64,000 nt of DNA, from assembly GCA_003021005.1 (NCBI GenBank), contig PXRI01000008.1, forward strand, positions 173,161 through 237,160. The letters are read 5' to 3'. The DNA is from Halobacteriales archaeon QS_1_69_70 (lineage in GTDB: Archaea; Halobacteriota; Halobacteria; Halobacteriales; Haloarculaceae). The position numbers were made by a program, and so were the translations under genes. Each line of letters begins with the position of its first letter. Position 1 is the stretch's first letter. Below the pieces are notes generated by a model. That model worked only from the letters and a program-made list of their open reading frames with translations, was not told where the DNA came from and made no database searches. Below are positions 8,606-15,932 of this stretch, one piece after another.

Positions 8606-9058
8606 TTATTCCAGGTCGGGCTCGTCAAACTCGAGGGCGTCCGCGACGGCATCCGGAAGCTCGGGGCGCGGGGCCGATTCGTGGCGCTCGATCTTTTCGG
8701 TCTTCCGCGTATTTTCGTAGAGGGCGCGTGCGACCGGGAGGCCACGGAGATACTTGTACTCGTGGAGGATCTCGACGCCCCGCTCCGTGAATCCGTAGAA
8801 CTGGGAGGGGAGATCACGTGTTCCCTCGCTTGGGTCGTGCGTGTAGCGTGCGAGGAGGTCGGCGTCGATCAACGTCTCCAGCTGGTCGTTGATAGCTGCT
8901 TGGCTCTTCCCGGTCATGTACTCGAGTTCGGCGAGCGACATGAGGTGGGTGGGATGGCCCAGTAGTTCCTGGACGATGAGATGGCGCGTATCCTGGGACA
9001 GCAGCTCGAACAGCCGCTGCTGTTCCGCGAACGGCCCTGCATCGGCGGTCTCGCTCAT
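8606..9058 (-). CDS. Winged-helix transcriptional regulator (ArsR/MarR-like)
   Basis: A 150-residue protein with EQQRLFELLSQDTRHLIVQE and LAELEYMTGKSQAAINDQLE, a winged helix-turn-helix, then a C-terminal charged region (YKYLRGLPVARALYENTRKT). This family of small haloarchaeal regulators has no assigned ligand. ATG 9058 is supported by a TATA box (9081-9088) about 27 nt upstream and a small palindrome just beyond it. It is intact among broken neighbours. Confidence 0.75.
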   Translation of the reverse strand: MSETADAGPFAEQQRLFELLSQDTRHLIVQELLGHPTHLMSLAELEYMTGKSQAAINDQLETLIDADLLARYTHDPSEGTRDLPSQFYGFTERGVEILHEYKYLRGLPVARALYENTRKTEKIERHESAPRPELPDAVADALEFDEPDLE

Positions 9059-9080
9059 ACGTGATGGTATGAGGCAGGGC

Positions 9081-9104
9081 GCTATAACAGTTGGGGTAAC
9101 CCAA
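9081..9104 (-). promoter_or_regulatory. Promoter and possible operator of the 9058 regulator
   Basis: On the minus strand the TATA element is GTTATAGC (9081-9088). Next to it, in the BRE position, is TTGGGGTAACCCAA (9091-9104), an imperfect palindrome. The layout suits autoregulation by the regulator gene it serves (inference). Confidence 0.4.
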
Positions 9105-9174
9105 GTTGGTTAAATCAGGAAAAAGCCAAAGTGATTGGGAAGGGATAAGGTGGTGTGGTTCGAATCGGCAGCTG

Positions 9175-9975
9175 ATGACCGTGCCAAGCCCTCCGCCGGA
9201 CGCTGGAGACATCATGACTGTTGTTCACGAGGCCATTGGAGGCATCGAACTTGAACCAGCGGAGAAACGAGAGATATGGCGGTTCACTCGGCGTGAATTG
9301 CCGTATCTCTGGAGTCAGCGGACGTCATATTTCATCCTGGGGAGCTATCGCGACCCCTACATCCGTCGCCTCCGCGCCGTCCAGAACGAACTCACGAAGC
9401 AGCTCGGTGCCTATCCGTTCATTATGGGGGATCTCCTCGAACTCCCGACTGACCGGCTCAATACGTCCGATATCATGTTTTCGTTGCTCGCTACTTACAG
9501 CGACTACATTGTCGGTATCTTCGAGAAGGAGAGTGGTGGGGAAGCTCTTGAATTGGGTGAGATCGATGATCCGCCGTATTTCGACAAGTCCTACGCCTTC
9601 CCGCGCGATTACGCGTGGGTGACTGACGAGAACCTCGACTCGAAACAGCACGTCATTCAGGCCAGCCTCGAGATTGCGTTCGCAGACGATCTGTCGGAGG
9701 GTGAAGTCGAATCAAAGGTCGGGTCGCTCGTTGATCGCACCCAAGATAGCGGTCTCGACATCGACGAACAGGAGGTTTGGGACGTGATCGACGATCGGGC
9801 AAGTGAGGACGAAAAGCCGGCAACGTACAGTTGGGTCCACCTCAACAAGTTCCGTAAGTTCGAACTCCACCATCGGTGCTTCCCGTGGACGACAGAGGAC
9901 AAACTTCGTACTCTGGTTGATGAACTTCCGTCCCCGACACCCCATCCGGAGTGGGAAGCGGGGGATGAGGCGTAA
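9175..9975 (+). CDS. Uncharacterised protein with a TIR/deoxyribosyltransferase-like Rossmann core
   Basis: A 266-residue protein. Residues 51-130 form an alternating strand/helix region: SYFILGSYRDPYIRRL, YPFIMGDLLEL, SDYIVGIFEKESGGEALELG. The terminal aD-x-V...E...GG-x3-ELG pattern recalls TIR, SLOG or nucleoside deoxyribosyltransferase folds, which hydrolyse NAD+ or nucleotides. The C-terminal half (LDIDEQEVWDVIDDR, then LHHRCFPWT) is unfamiliar. ATG 9175 was chosen over TTG 9106; ATG 9214 is also possible. No partner gene is adjacent, though it sits in a defence/TA-rich region. The fold assignment is only a suggestion. Confidence 0.6.
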   Translation: MTVPSPPPDAGDIMTVVHEAIGGIELEPAEKREIWRFTRRELPYLWSQRTSYFILGSYRDPYIRRLRAVQNELTKQLGAYPFIMGDLLELPTDRLNTSDIMFSLLATYSDYIVGIFEKESGGEALELGEIDDPPYFDKSYAFPRDYAWVTDENLDSKQHVIQASLEIAFADDLSEGEVESKVGSLVDRTQDSGLDIDEQEVWDVIDDRASEDEKPATYSWVHLNKFRKFELHHRCFPWTTEDKLRTLVDELPSPTPHPEWEAGDEA

Positions 9976-10022
9976 GTGTCGTTGCAGCGTTTCCCAATCC
10001 AGTGTGGGTACTTTCCGCCGGC

Positions 10023-10205
10023 TTAGATATAGTCGGCTCTGTGGTTGTCCGCTGGCCCGTAAGTGACATTTGTGATTTCGTCCCGCTCGTCGAACATTTC
10101 AGCATGCGCCGCGAGGTCTAGTTCCTGCTGATAGGTGATCATTCCGACGACGTTGGCGGCCTGGAGTCCCGTCACTACCTCGTCGTAAACAGCACCGCGA
10201 GAAAA
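10023..10205 (-). pseudogene. C-terminal fragment of an unidentified gene
   Basis: The minus strand encodes VVTGLQAANVVGMITYQQEL followed by DLAAHAEMFDERDEITNV and a YGPADNHRADYI terminus, then TAA 10023-10025. No start codon or N-terminal part is present upstream. The composition is clearly haloarchaeal coding. I do not recognise the family. Confidence 0.35.
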
Positions 10206-10247
10206 GTCCGATTGATGCCGTCGTAGGGATCGCTTCGGGCTTAGGCG

Positions 10248-10913
10248 TCATTCTCGGCAATCGGGAGTGAGAATATTGGAAATCTCCTCAGGGTCAGACT
10301 TTCCGCCGAGTTCGTATGCAGTCTTTAGATCGATTCGGTCATCGCTCACGTCAACCTCTTTCGCGATGTCATCCGGATTTCGAGCAGGCCAAAAGAGCGG
10401 TTTCATTTGACATCCCCCAAGTTGATCATCGACGACGATATAGATCTGAAACCAAACGGAATCGATATCAGCCCGATTAAGATGTCTGAACCCGCTTGAG
10501 AAGTCCGCAAAGCGGTGGGTTTCATCTTCCCGCTGATATCCCATATTCGGAGTCCCACGGAACGTGACTTGGGCCTCGTGCGGCCGAACCGACTGTTCAA
10601 GCGTTGTAATGGAGTCATCAGTCACCCGGCGAGTTCTCATGTTGACTAAGATCGGCTCGAACTTCTCAGCGTTCGGCGCGTGAACAACGGTGTGATAAGA
10701 GACGTTCTTGGCTAAGCCGTGCCCGTAATTCGAGAGCACCACTTCCAAATCATCTCCGTCGAGAGAACGCGATGAAATCTCAATTTCAGGGATTTTCTCG
10801 ACACGTAGTATCTTTTTCTGTTGATGGTACAGATATACGAGAGTCGCCGTCAACAAAAGTGATGCTATTGCTTCTGCGTTATTCAGAAACCAAGCGACAG
10901 GTGCATCGATCAT
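10248..10913 (-). CDS. Membrane-anchored protein of unknown function
   Basis: A 221-residue protein. Residues about 12-30 (NAEAIASLLLTATLVYLYH) form one membrane helix. The remainder is a soluble beta-rich domain (EIEISSRSLDGDDLEVVLSN) that resembles the extra-membrane domain of small single-TM proteins with an Ig-like beta sandwich. ATG 10913 has a TATA box at about 26 nt, so the transcript is leaderless. The gene is less GC-rich than the core genes. No function assigned. Confidence 0.65.
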   Translation of the reverse strand: MIDAPVAWFLNNAEAIASLLLTATLVYLYHQQKKILRVEKIPEIEISSRSLDGDDLEVVLSNYGHGLAKNVSYHTVVHAPNAEKFEPILVNMRTRRVTDDSITTLEQSVRPHEAQVTFRGTPNMGYQREDETHRFADFSSGFRHLNRADIDSVWFQIYIVVDDQLGGCQMKPLFWPARNPDDIAKEVDVSDDRIDLKTAYELGGKSDPEEISNILTPDCRE

Positions 10914-10935
10914 AACACGAAATCGAAGAATCGGC

Positions 10936-10942
10936 TTATATA
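10936..10942 (-). promoter_or_regulatory. TATA box of the 10913 gene
   Basis: TATATAA on the minus strand, centred 26 nt before ATG 10913, typical of a leaderless haloarchaeal promoter. Confidence 0.5.
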
Positions 10943-11187
10943 CTCTTGTCTGAGGGAGACATCAATCTAACATAATGCCGACGTGAACGGGGCCGAGGAC
11001 ATCCGCGAGAAGATACTTCCGAGTCGCCCCGGATGGCAGAGATAGGGATACAGTTGGATGGCACACCCAGCAGTCCGCCTGTTCGACAAGTCCACGGGCA
11101 GAGTACGCCCACAAGAACAGGTGTACTGAAACCATACTATCCCAAACGCGGTCGGGAAACCGCCCCGTTCACGGCGCGGAGGATGTC

Positions 11188-11219
11188 ATTCGTCCCACAG
11201 TGCCGGAATCCGGTCTTCG
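11188..11219. repeat. 32-bp direct repeat, copy A (relic gene 3' end)
   Basis: ATTCGTCCCACAGTGCCG, one variable base, then AATCCGGTCTTCG; 31 of 32 bases match 12274-12305. On the minus strand it encodes the terminal residues EDRIPALWDE and a stop. It is a scar copy of the 3' end of the gene at 12272-12706, 1.05 kb away on the far side of the wHTH/PIN pair. Confidence 0.7.
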
Positions 11220-11264
11220 TCTCGGCGCTGGAAGTGGCTACTGGAAGACCCCACCGATCCGCTG

Positions 11265-11765
11265 TTACTCGAGCAGATCTTCGACGAAGCGAAAGCCGTT
11301 AACGTACGTCACCGAATCACCGGAGCCTTAACTGGCGAAGACGGCCTCAGCTCCTTCACCGGCGGCAATATCGGTTGTGTAAATATAGGCATGATCTGCT
11401 CTACCCTCGGCAAACGCCTGAGCGACAACCCCAGCGAGGGCTGAATCCGCACGCTCGACCTGGTCGGCAGAGCGGTCGTCAGCGTTCGCGATATAGCGTT
11501 GGACACCGTCCATTGCTCGCGACACGAGTGGGATCGTGTACTCCAACGGCCCAGAGATATGGGCCCACCCCTCCTCGAGCGCCCCGTCGATCGGCGGATT
11601 ATCGACGTCGGGGTCAGTGACGGTCAGTTCGTCGTAGACGCGCTCGGGGAGAACGAACGTGATGTCGTTCTGGCGAGCGAACGCTCTGACTACTCGATAC
11701 CGGCGGTTCGATGGCTGTCCCATCGCTGCGAACAGGCCGGTATCAGCGATTTGGATGACGTTCAC
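11265..11765 (-). pseudogene. PIN-domain toxin with a premature stop
   Basis: PIN/VapC-like: IQIADTGLFAAMG (first catalytic Asp), VLPERVYDELTV, ERADSALAGVVAQA and AYIYTTDIAAGEGAEAVFAS. TAA at 11328-11330 ends it at 145 residues. In the same frame the sequence continues GSGDSVTYVNGFRFVEDLLE to TAA 11265, which is the normal C-terminal helix. A single nonsense codon therefore removes about 20 residues. All four acidic positions precede the stop, so weak activity is not excluded. It overlaps the upstream wHTH gene by 4 nt. Confidence 0.7.
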
Positions 11766-12238
11766 ACGGTGTCGCCGGCGACGTCTCGGTCAACATCCTC
11801 ATCGACGCCTTCGATGGCCGCAACCGAGGCCCCCGACTCCTCGATATCGAAGTACTCGTGAACGACGGGACGGAGTGCCTGGAGGATGATCTCGGCGGCC
11901 AGCGGCGAGACGTCGAGGTCCTGGGCCATCAGTCGATGTGTTACCTCTCCGCGCTCCCGGGCAACCGCGTAGGTGAGCGCCGTTGCGAGCCCGGCGATGC
12001 CGTGCCGGTCGATGTAGGTGTCGATGTCGTCGTCAGTCCTGCGTCGCCCAACGGCGTCGATGAGCGTCGGCGTAATCGTGTACTCGCGATCATCGTCGGC
12101 TGCAGTGATGGTCAGGTCGATGTCGCGAGCAACGTACGTCCGTGGTTGCTCGTCGGTCGTCGCCTCGATGACGCCGGCGTCGACCAGCCGGTTGACGTAG
12201 CTGTATGCCGTGCCCTGCGCGAGATCGAGGGCATCCAT
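11762..12238 (-). CDS. wHTH antitoxin/regulator, probably 5' truncated
   Basis: A 158-residue frame: MDALDLAQGTAYSYVNRLVD is the recognition part of a winged helix, then a conserved C-terminal domain (TYIDRHGIAGLATALTYAV, DLDVSPLAAEIILQALRP). Coding similarity begins before ATG 12238 (AKEEEATVQEV), right up to the stop of the neighbouring gene at 12274, so the first part of the HTH is missing. It overlaps the PIN gene by 4 nt and is likely its antitoxin. It may still be translated from ATG 12238. Confidence 0.6.
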   Translation of the reverse strand: MDALDLAQGTAYSYVNRLVDAGVIEATTDEQPRTYVARDIDLTITAADDDREYTITPTLIDAVGRRRTDDDIDTYIDRHGIAGLATALTYAVARERGEVTHRLMAQDLDVSPLAAEIILQALRPVVHEYFDIEESGASVAAIEGVDEDVDRDVAGDTV

Positions 12239-12271
12239 GACCTCCTGGACGGTCGCTTCCTCTTCTTTCGC

Positions 12272-12706
12272 CTATTCGTCCCACAGTGCCGCAATCCGGT
12301 CTTCGACCTCGTCCAGCACCACTCGCAGGACAGCACGATGGTCGGCCGGCCAGGAGTGATCGTCACCGGGCGTCGCGGCGGTGGGCGGGGGATGGACGTG
12401 GTCGCGCGTATTGTGGGGGTTGAGATGCCGAGCCCATCGGCATTGCCAGGGGTGCGCCGAGTAGACCTCTCGGTAGTGGATCGTGAAGTCGTCGTTCGTG
12501 TACCAGCGGACAGTCAGGGTAGCTTCATCGACGGGTGCTGGGTAATATGACGATGCAAAGACGACCTGGAGTGCTAGATGGCCGCTTGCATCCGTGATTG
12601 CCGCTTGGGAGACCTGCCTTGTCGTTTGGCGCCGCGTATGGAGGAACTCGAGGAGTGGCCGATCGATAGGGGCAGGGCTCCCGCCATCGCCTGTCGGTGG
12701 CGCCAT
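12272..12706 (-). CDS. Conserved haloarchaeal protein, likely toxin-like partner of an HTH gene
   Basis: A 144-residue protein with LALQVVFASSYYPAPVDEAT, LTVRWYTNDDFTIHYREVY, WARHLNPHNTRDHVHPPP and a terminal DEVEDRIAALWDE. The architecture resembles TumE/DUF6516-type small toxins, but that link is tentative. It starts 8 nt after the HTH gene at 12715-13248, so they form an operon. Its last 32 bp are duplicated at 11188. It is intact. Confidence 0.6.
   Translation of the reverse strand: MAPPTGDGGSPAPIDRPLLEFLHTRRQTTRQVSQAAITDASGHLALQVVFASSYYPAPVDEATLTVRWYTNDDFTIHYREVYSAHPWQCRWARHLNPHNTRDHVHPPPTAATPGDDHSWPADHRAVLRVVLDEVEDRIAALWDE
12274..12305. repeat. 32-bp direct repeat, copy B
   Basis: Partner of 11188-11219. 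It overlaps the 3' end of the intact gene at 12272-12706. The two copies bracket the truncated wHTH/PIN cassette in the manner of an attachment-site duplication or a recombination scar. Confidence 0.7.
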
Positions 12707-12714
12707 CCAGGGGG

Positions 12715-13248
12715 CTACCCGGACGCGTGTTCGCGCTCGCCACCCATGCGTTGCTGGCGGGCGCGTTCGTAGCGGTCACGCTCCTCGCGGGCCGTTGCCC
12801 AGTCACCGAGGTCGCCGTACACGTCGTCGATGGTTCGCTCCTCTCTCGCCTCCGCAACGGTGATGGCGTCGACAGCAGCCGGTGTCGTGGCTTCGTACGC
12901 GTCTTCATACTCGGTGATACGCGTTGTCAGCTCACGAACGCGTTCTTGGAGTTCCTCGACGGAATGGTCGGCTGCGAGCTGGTCGATGCGTCGCCACTCG
13001 AAATACGCGTCGTTCCGTTCGTAGGTAGCCGGATGCCCGTCGTGCCTACTAACGATGCCGAGATCGGCAAACCAGCCCAGATATTTCCGGGCGGTCTTGG
13101 GGTCACAGTCGGCGCTGTCGGCGATCACGCTCGCCGTCGTCGGCTCGCGGGCCTGCAGGATGGTGCTGTAGATGCGTTGTTCGGCGTCCTCACTCGTGAA
13201 CGCCCCCTCGAAGGGTGCTGGCCCATCAGCGGGGTTTGGCTCGGACAT
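12715..13248 (-). CDS. Winged-helix protein with C-terminal coiled coil
   Basis: A 177-residue protein. EDAEQRIYSTILQAREPTTA and DSADCDPKTARKYLGWFADL form a wHTH. A long charged helix (SVEELQERVRELTTRITEYE) and an Arg/Glu-rich tail follow, suggesting dimerisation by coiled coil. It is probably the antitoxin or regulator of the gene 8 nt downstream. A TATA element (ACTATATTC, 13269-13277) lies about 26 nt upstream of ATG 13248. Confidence 0.7.
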   Translation of the reverse strand: MSEPNPADGPAPFEGAFTSEDAEQRIYSTILQAREPTTASVIADSADCDPKTARKYLGWFADLGIVSRHDGHPATYERNDAYFEWRRIDQLAADHSVEELQERVRELTTRITEYEDAYEATTPAAVDAITVAEAREERTIDDVYGDLGDWATAREERDRYERARQQRMGGEREHASG

Positions 13249-13268
13249 GCTTACGCGTGGAGTGCGCA

Positions 13269-13277
13269 GAATATAGT
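13269..13277 (-). promoter_or_regulatory. TATA box of the 13248 gene
   Basis: ACTATATTC on the minus strand at leaderless spacing from ATG 13248. Confidence 0.45.
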
Positions 13278-13419
13278 TCTTACTTCAGGGAATAGTTTCC
13301 CGAAGCACAGTATCGGACGGTAGCCCCGTTTTGCGGCATTCAGTTACAATCGACTCGCTATCCACCACGTCCCGCAACCCGAACTCATACGTTGCAGACG
13401 CAACGAAATGAAGCGTAAC

Positions 13420-13461
13420 TACCCGAAAGACTATCAGGGTACAACTGATTACATTCGGGTA
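13420..13461 (+). promoter_or_regulatory. Inverted repeat flanking the promoter of a TA module
   Basis: TACCCGAA (13420-13427) and TTCGGGTA (13454-13461) are perfect 8-bp complements 26 nt apart. They bracket the AT-rich GATTACATT promoter region and end 4 nt before ATG 13466. This suits binding by the adjacent wHTH antitoxin (inference). Confidence 0.45.
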
Positions 13462-13465
13462 CATC

Positions 13466-13879
13466 ATGCCAGTGCGGCTCGCAGATCACGACTCAGAGAT
13501 CGACCTTCGACCGGGAACGACGAAGTCAGCCATCGTGGCGCACCTGTACCGAAACCCCGAGTGGGGATACTCCCCGAAGGACGTCAAGGACGCCCTCGAC
13601 ATTCCCCGGGGCACCGCGACGACCACACTCAAACGGCTCTCTGAGGACAACTACCTCGGGAAAACCGACGACGGCTACTATTACGCCCTCGGTGAACGGG
13701 AAGATGTGCGACGGTACGTTGCCAACCTCGACCAGGCACACCGGCTCTTCGGTCACCACCGCGACGCGGACGCCACACCCGAAGAACCCGACACACGGAT
13801 CGGGGAGGGTCGCACTGAGACGGAGCTTTCCGCAGAACTCACAGATTTGGACGGCGACATCGGTGGCGTGAATGAGTAA
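13466..13879 (+). CDS. MarR-like antitoxin of a PemK/MazF-type module
   Basis: A 137-residue protein: TTKSAIVAHLYRNPEWGYSP then KDVKDALDIPRGTATTTLKR, a winged helix, followed by DDGYYYALGEREDVRRYVAN. This is the standard haloarchaeal wHTH antitoxin preceding a PemK/MazF toxin. The last 8 nt overlap the toxin start (13872). It is intact while the toxin is frameshifted. It probably represses its own promoter through the inverted repeat just upstream. Confidence 0.75.
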   Translation: MPVRLADHDSEIDLRPGTTKSAIVAHLYRNPEWGYSPKDVKDALDIPRGTATTTLKRLSEDNYLGKTDDGYYYALGEREDVRRYVANLDQAHRLFGHHRDADATPEEPDTRIGEGRTETELSAELTDLDGDIGGVNE

Positions 13880-14203
13880 GTTCTCGACAGGAGACGTGTG
13901 CTGGGCACGGGAGCCCACCGATGCCCACCGATTATCATCTTAGCTCACGATACCCATCCGTTCAGCGCCACCGATTGTACGGTCATGTGCGTCGGAACCA
14001 CCGCTGGAAAATACCAACAAACCACCCCAGAACTCAAAGCCGAGCATCTCGACGGAATTTCGTTCAGTGACGCGTCCTACCTCATGCCGTGGTCGTTATA
14101 CACGATCCCTCCAGGGACTATCCAGAATGGACGGATGAAGGGTGAACTGACAGACGCTGGCCGTACGTTGTTGAAAAAGTCACTCATTTCGCTCGTCCCA
14201 TAA
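13872..14203 (+). pseudogene. PemK/MazF-like toxin, frameshifted
   Basis: ATG 13872 gives MSKFSTGDVCWAREPTDAHR, a PemK/MazF N-terminus (GDV-W), then runs into TAG within 25 codons. The other frame continues IIILAHDTHPFSATD, then SYLMPWSLYTIPPGTIQNGR to TAA 14203, which is the rest of the SH3-like RNase fold. A small indel near 13930 explains the break. The length of the joined protein (about 110 residues) is normal. Confidence 0.7.
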
Positions 14204-14486
14204 TCGCCACGGAACGAAATCCAAGGGGGTAACGTCCGTCGCGCCCGTCGCAGACTGGCATACTGCCGGCGCGCCGGTCGCCAGGGGATGCGGCCGGTGG
14301 GCGCCGCGATATCGGGCAGTCCACATGAGGGCTGGCTCGTATTAGTCACGACGCCTGTGATTGTTGCCAGCACCGAATCACTCGGTAGGAGCACGCCTCC
14401 CGATACCGGGGATCTGACTGTTCGACGCTTGATCCCGAGAGCAAACTCTCCAAACAACTATGGAGCCACGGTGCCAACGACCGGTA

Positions 14487-14846
14487 ATGTCGGGTGGTGC
14501 GATCGATATCGACGAGTTCGAGGACGCCGCGGAGGACGACTTCAAGACGCGAAACGACACCGAGCGGATCGTGGTGTTCCTCGACGAACACGACGACCGC
14601 GCGTGGAAGGCGGCGACGATCGCCGACCGCATCGACCTGGAACCTGATGCGGTGAGTGCGATCCTCTCCCGGCTGAAGGGTCGCGGCCTCGTGCGTCACA
14701 AGCGCCCGTACTGGGCAATCACCGACGACGAGGACCGGCTCCGAGCTGCCTACCGGCTACACCACTACCATCAGAATGCGGACGCGCAGTATGGCGAGGA
14801 AGCCCTCGATGCGGTGGAAACTGACGGGATGGAGGACGTGGTGTGA
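14487..14846 (+). CDS. wHTH antitoxin of a second PemK/MazF-like module
   Basis: A 119-residue protein: DTERIVVFLDEHDDRAWKAA, then LEPDAVSAILSRLKGRGLVR and HKRPYWAITDDEDRLRAAYR. This is a winged helix of the type paired with small haloarchaeal toxins beginning DxxxRGDV. ATG 14487 is favoured over ATG 14460 because family members start close to the acidic N-terminus. Its stop overlaps the toxin GTG by 4 nt. It is intact. Confidence 0.7.
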   Translation: MSGGAIDIDEFEDAAEDDFKTRNDTERIVVFLDEHDDRAWKAATIADRIDLEPDAVSAILSRLKGRGLVRHKRPYWAITDDEDRLRAAYRLHHYHQNADAQYGEEALDAVETDGMEDVV

Positions 14847-14944
14847 CGGCGTTCGATGAGCTGGACCGTGGTGACGTCATCCGGGGGACCGATCCGCTCT
14901 CCGATACGGGTCGCCCGATGATTGTGATAGGGTCGCCCCACTGA
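14843..14944 (+). pseudogene. N-terminal stub of a PemK/MazF-like toxin
   Basis: GTG 14843 starts TAFDELDRGDVIRGTDPLSD then GRPMIVIGSPH and TGA at 14942-14944. The RGDV...GRPM pattern is the first third of the toxin. The remainder is gone. The next open segment (14941-15027, LNGETMVAEFTVDT to VGWHPSDM) is a fragment I cannot place. Confidence 0.6.
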
Positions 14945-15224
14945 ATGGCGAGACGATGGTGGCGGAGTTCACCGTCGACACCGGAGGGCCGCACAAGGAG
15001 GTGGGCTGGCACCCCAGCGATATGTAGCCGCAGCGATCGAGCGTAGGATCGACGTACAGGTCACGACGACTCCGGCGACGGAGCGCTCTCGTTCTCCCGC
15101 GTCAGCGTGAAGTAGCGGTTCACCCGAGTGCCGTTTTCAGGTCTGATGCGGCAACGTGGGCGTATCGATTCGAAAACCCAATGATCATGTCAGTTCCGAC
15201 CGATACAGTACTCGAGCCGACATT
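14945..15224. other. Debris between TA remnants
   Basis: Contains the unplaced C-terminal-like fragment to TAG 15025-15027. On the minus strand near 15060-15130 a tail reads RVNRYFTLTRENESAPSPES. Neither has a start. No intact gene seen. Confidence 0.4.
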
Positions 15225-15718
15225 ATGAACGGGGATCGAGTATACCGAATCACCGATGTGTCAGGTATGTCCCCGGGCGATATTCGATCCGTTAATCTCG
15301 AGCTCCTCAAGCGAGATGACACCCCGTACGACATTCCTCCTGGTCGGACGAAACTTGCCGTCCGGAAGCGGGTCCGCCGCGTTCCTGATGGAGATCTCCA
15401 ACGGCTTTTCGAGGAATTTCCCATCGAACAACCCTTACGTAACCAGTGTGCACTGCGGTTTCACGCCGTTGCTGGCAACCACTTCTTCCCAGATGCAAAC
15501 CATCGGACGGCCGTCACCACGCTCCGGGAGATAATCACACAGAACGCACTCGATGAGTACGTTACGTGGCCGACCGAGCCGCTCGTGGACGCTATCAAGG
15601 AATCGAACGGATTCGGCAGGCAGTGACGATCGACCTCGGCAGTCTATACCAGCGAAACAAACTATACGAACACTGGTACCAGTTCTTCGGCGACCTTATC
15701 GCACTCCCTGAACGCTGA
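15225..15718 (+). pseudogene. Doc/Fic-like toxin, frameshifted near its end
   Basis: ATG 15225 gives a protein with CALRFHAVAGNHFFPDANHR and TAVTTLREII. HFFPDANHR corresponds to the Fic/Doc catalytic H-x-F-x-D-A/G-N-x-R loop, which transfers AMP or phosphate to a protein such as EF-Tu. The first frame stops at 15626. The expected C-terminus (ERIRQAVTIDLGSLYQRNK, YEHWYQFFGDLI) is in another frame to TGA 15716-15718. No antitoxin is adjacent. Confidence 0.6.
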
Positions 15719-15723
15719 ATCAG

Positions 15724-15822
15724 TTAGGCGTCATCTTCGTCGGGCTCGACCGCGAGCGAATTGTAGAACTCTATGTGCTCTGCGATGTCGCGCTTCATCT
15801 CCTTCGCGGCGTTTCGCTGCAT
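15724..15822 (-). CDS. 32-residue ORF, possibly a C-terminal remnant
   Basis: ATG 15822 encodes a short Lys/Glu-rich helix (KEMKRDIAEHIEFYNSL) and an acidic tail. The composition is haloarchaeal. It may be a genuine micro-protein or the end of a lost gene. It marks the edge of the decayed region. Confidence 0.3.
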   Translation of the reverse strand: MQRNAAKEMKRDIAEHIEFYNSLAVEPDEDDA

Positions 15823-15932
15823 GTGACACCTGTAGGGGATGGGACGATTATAATTATTACGGCGATGCAGCCACGAAGCCGACCTCACTCCGCGCACGGG
15901 TGGTCTCTTACTCCGAGGGCCAAACTGATCGA

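Noticed and set aside
11033..11302. 89-codon plus-strand ORF
   Set aside because: It runs antisense through the relic 32-bp repeat and the end of the PIN gene; not a separate gene.
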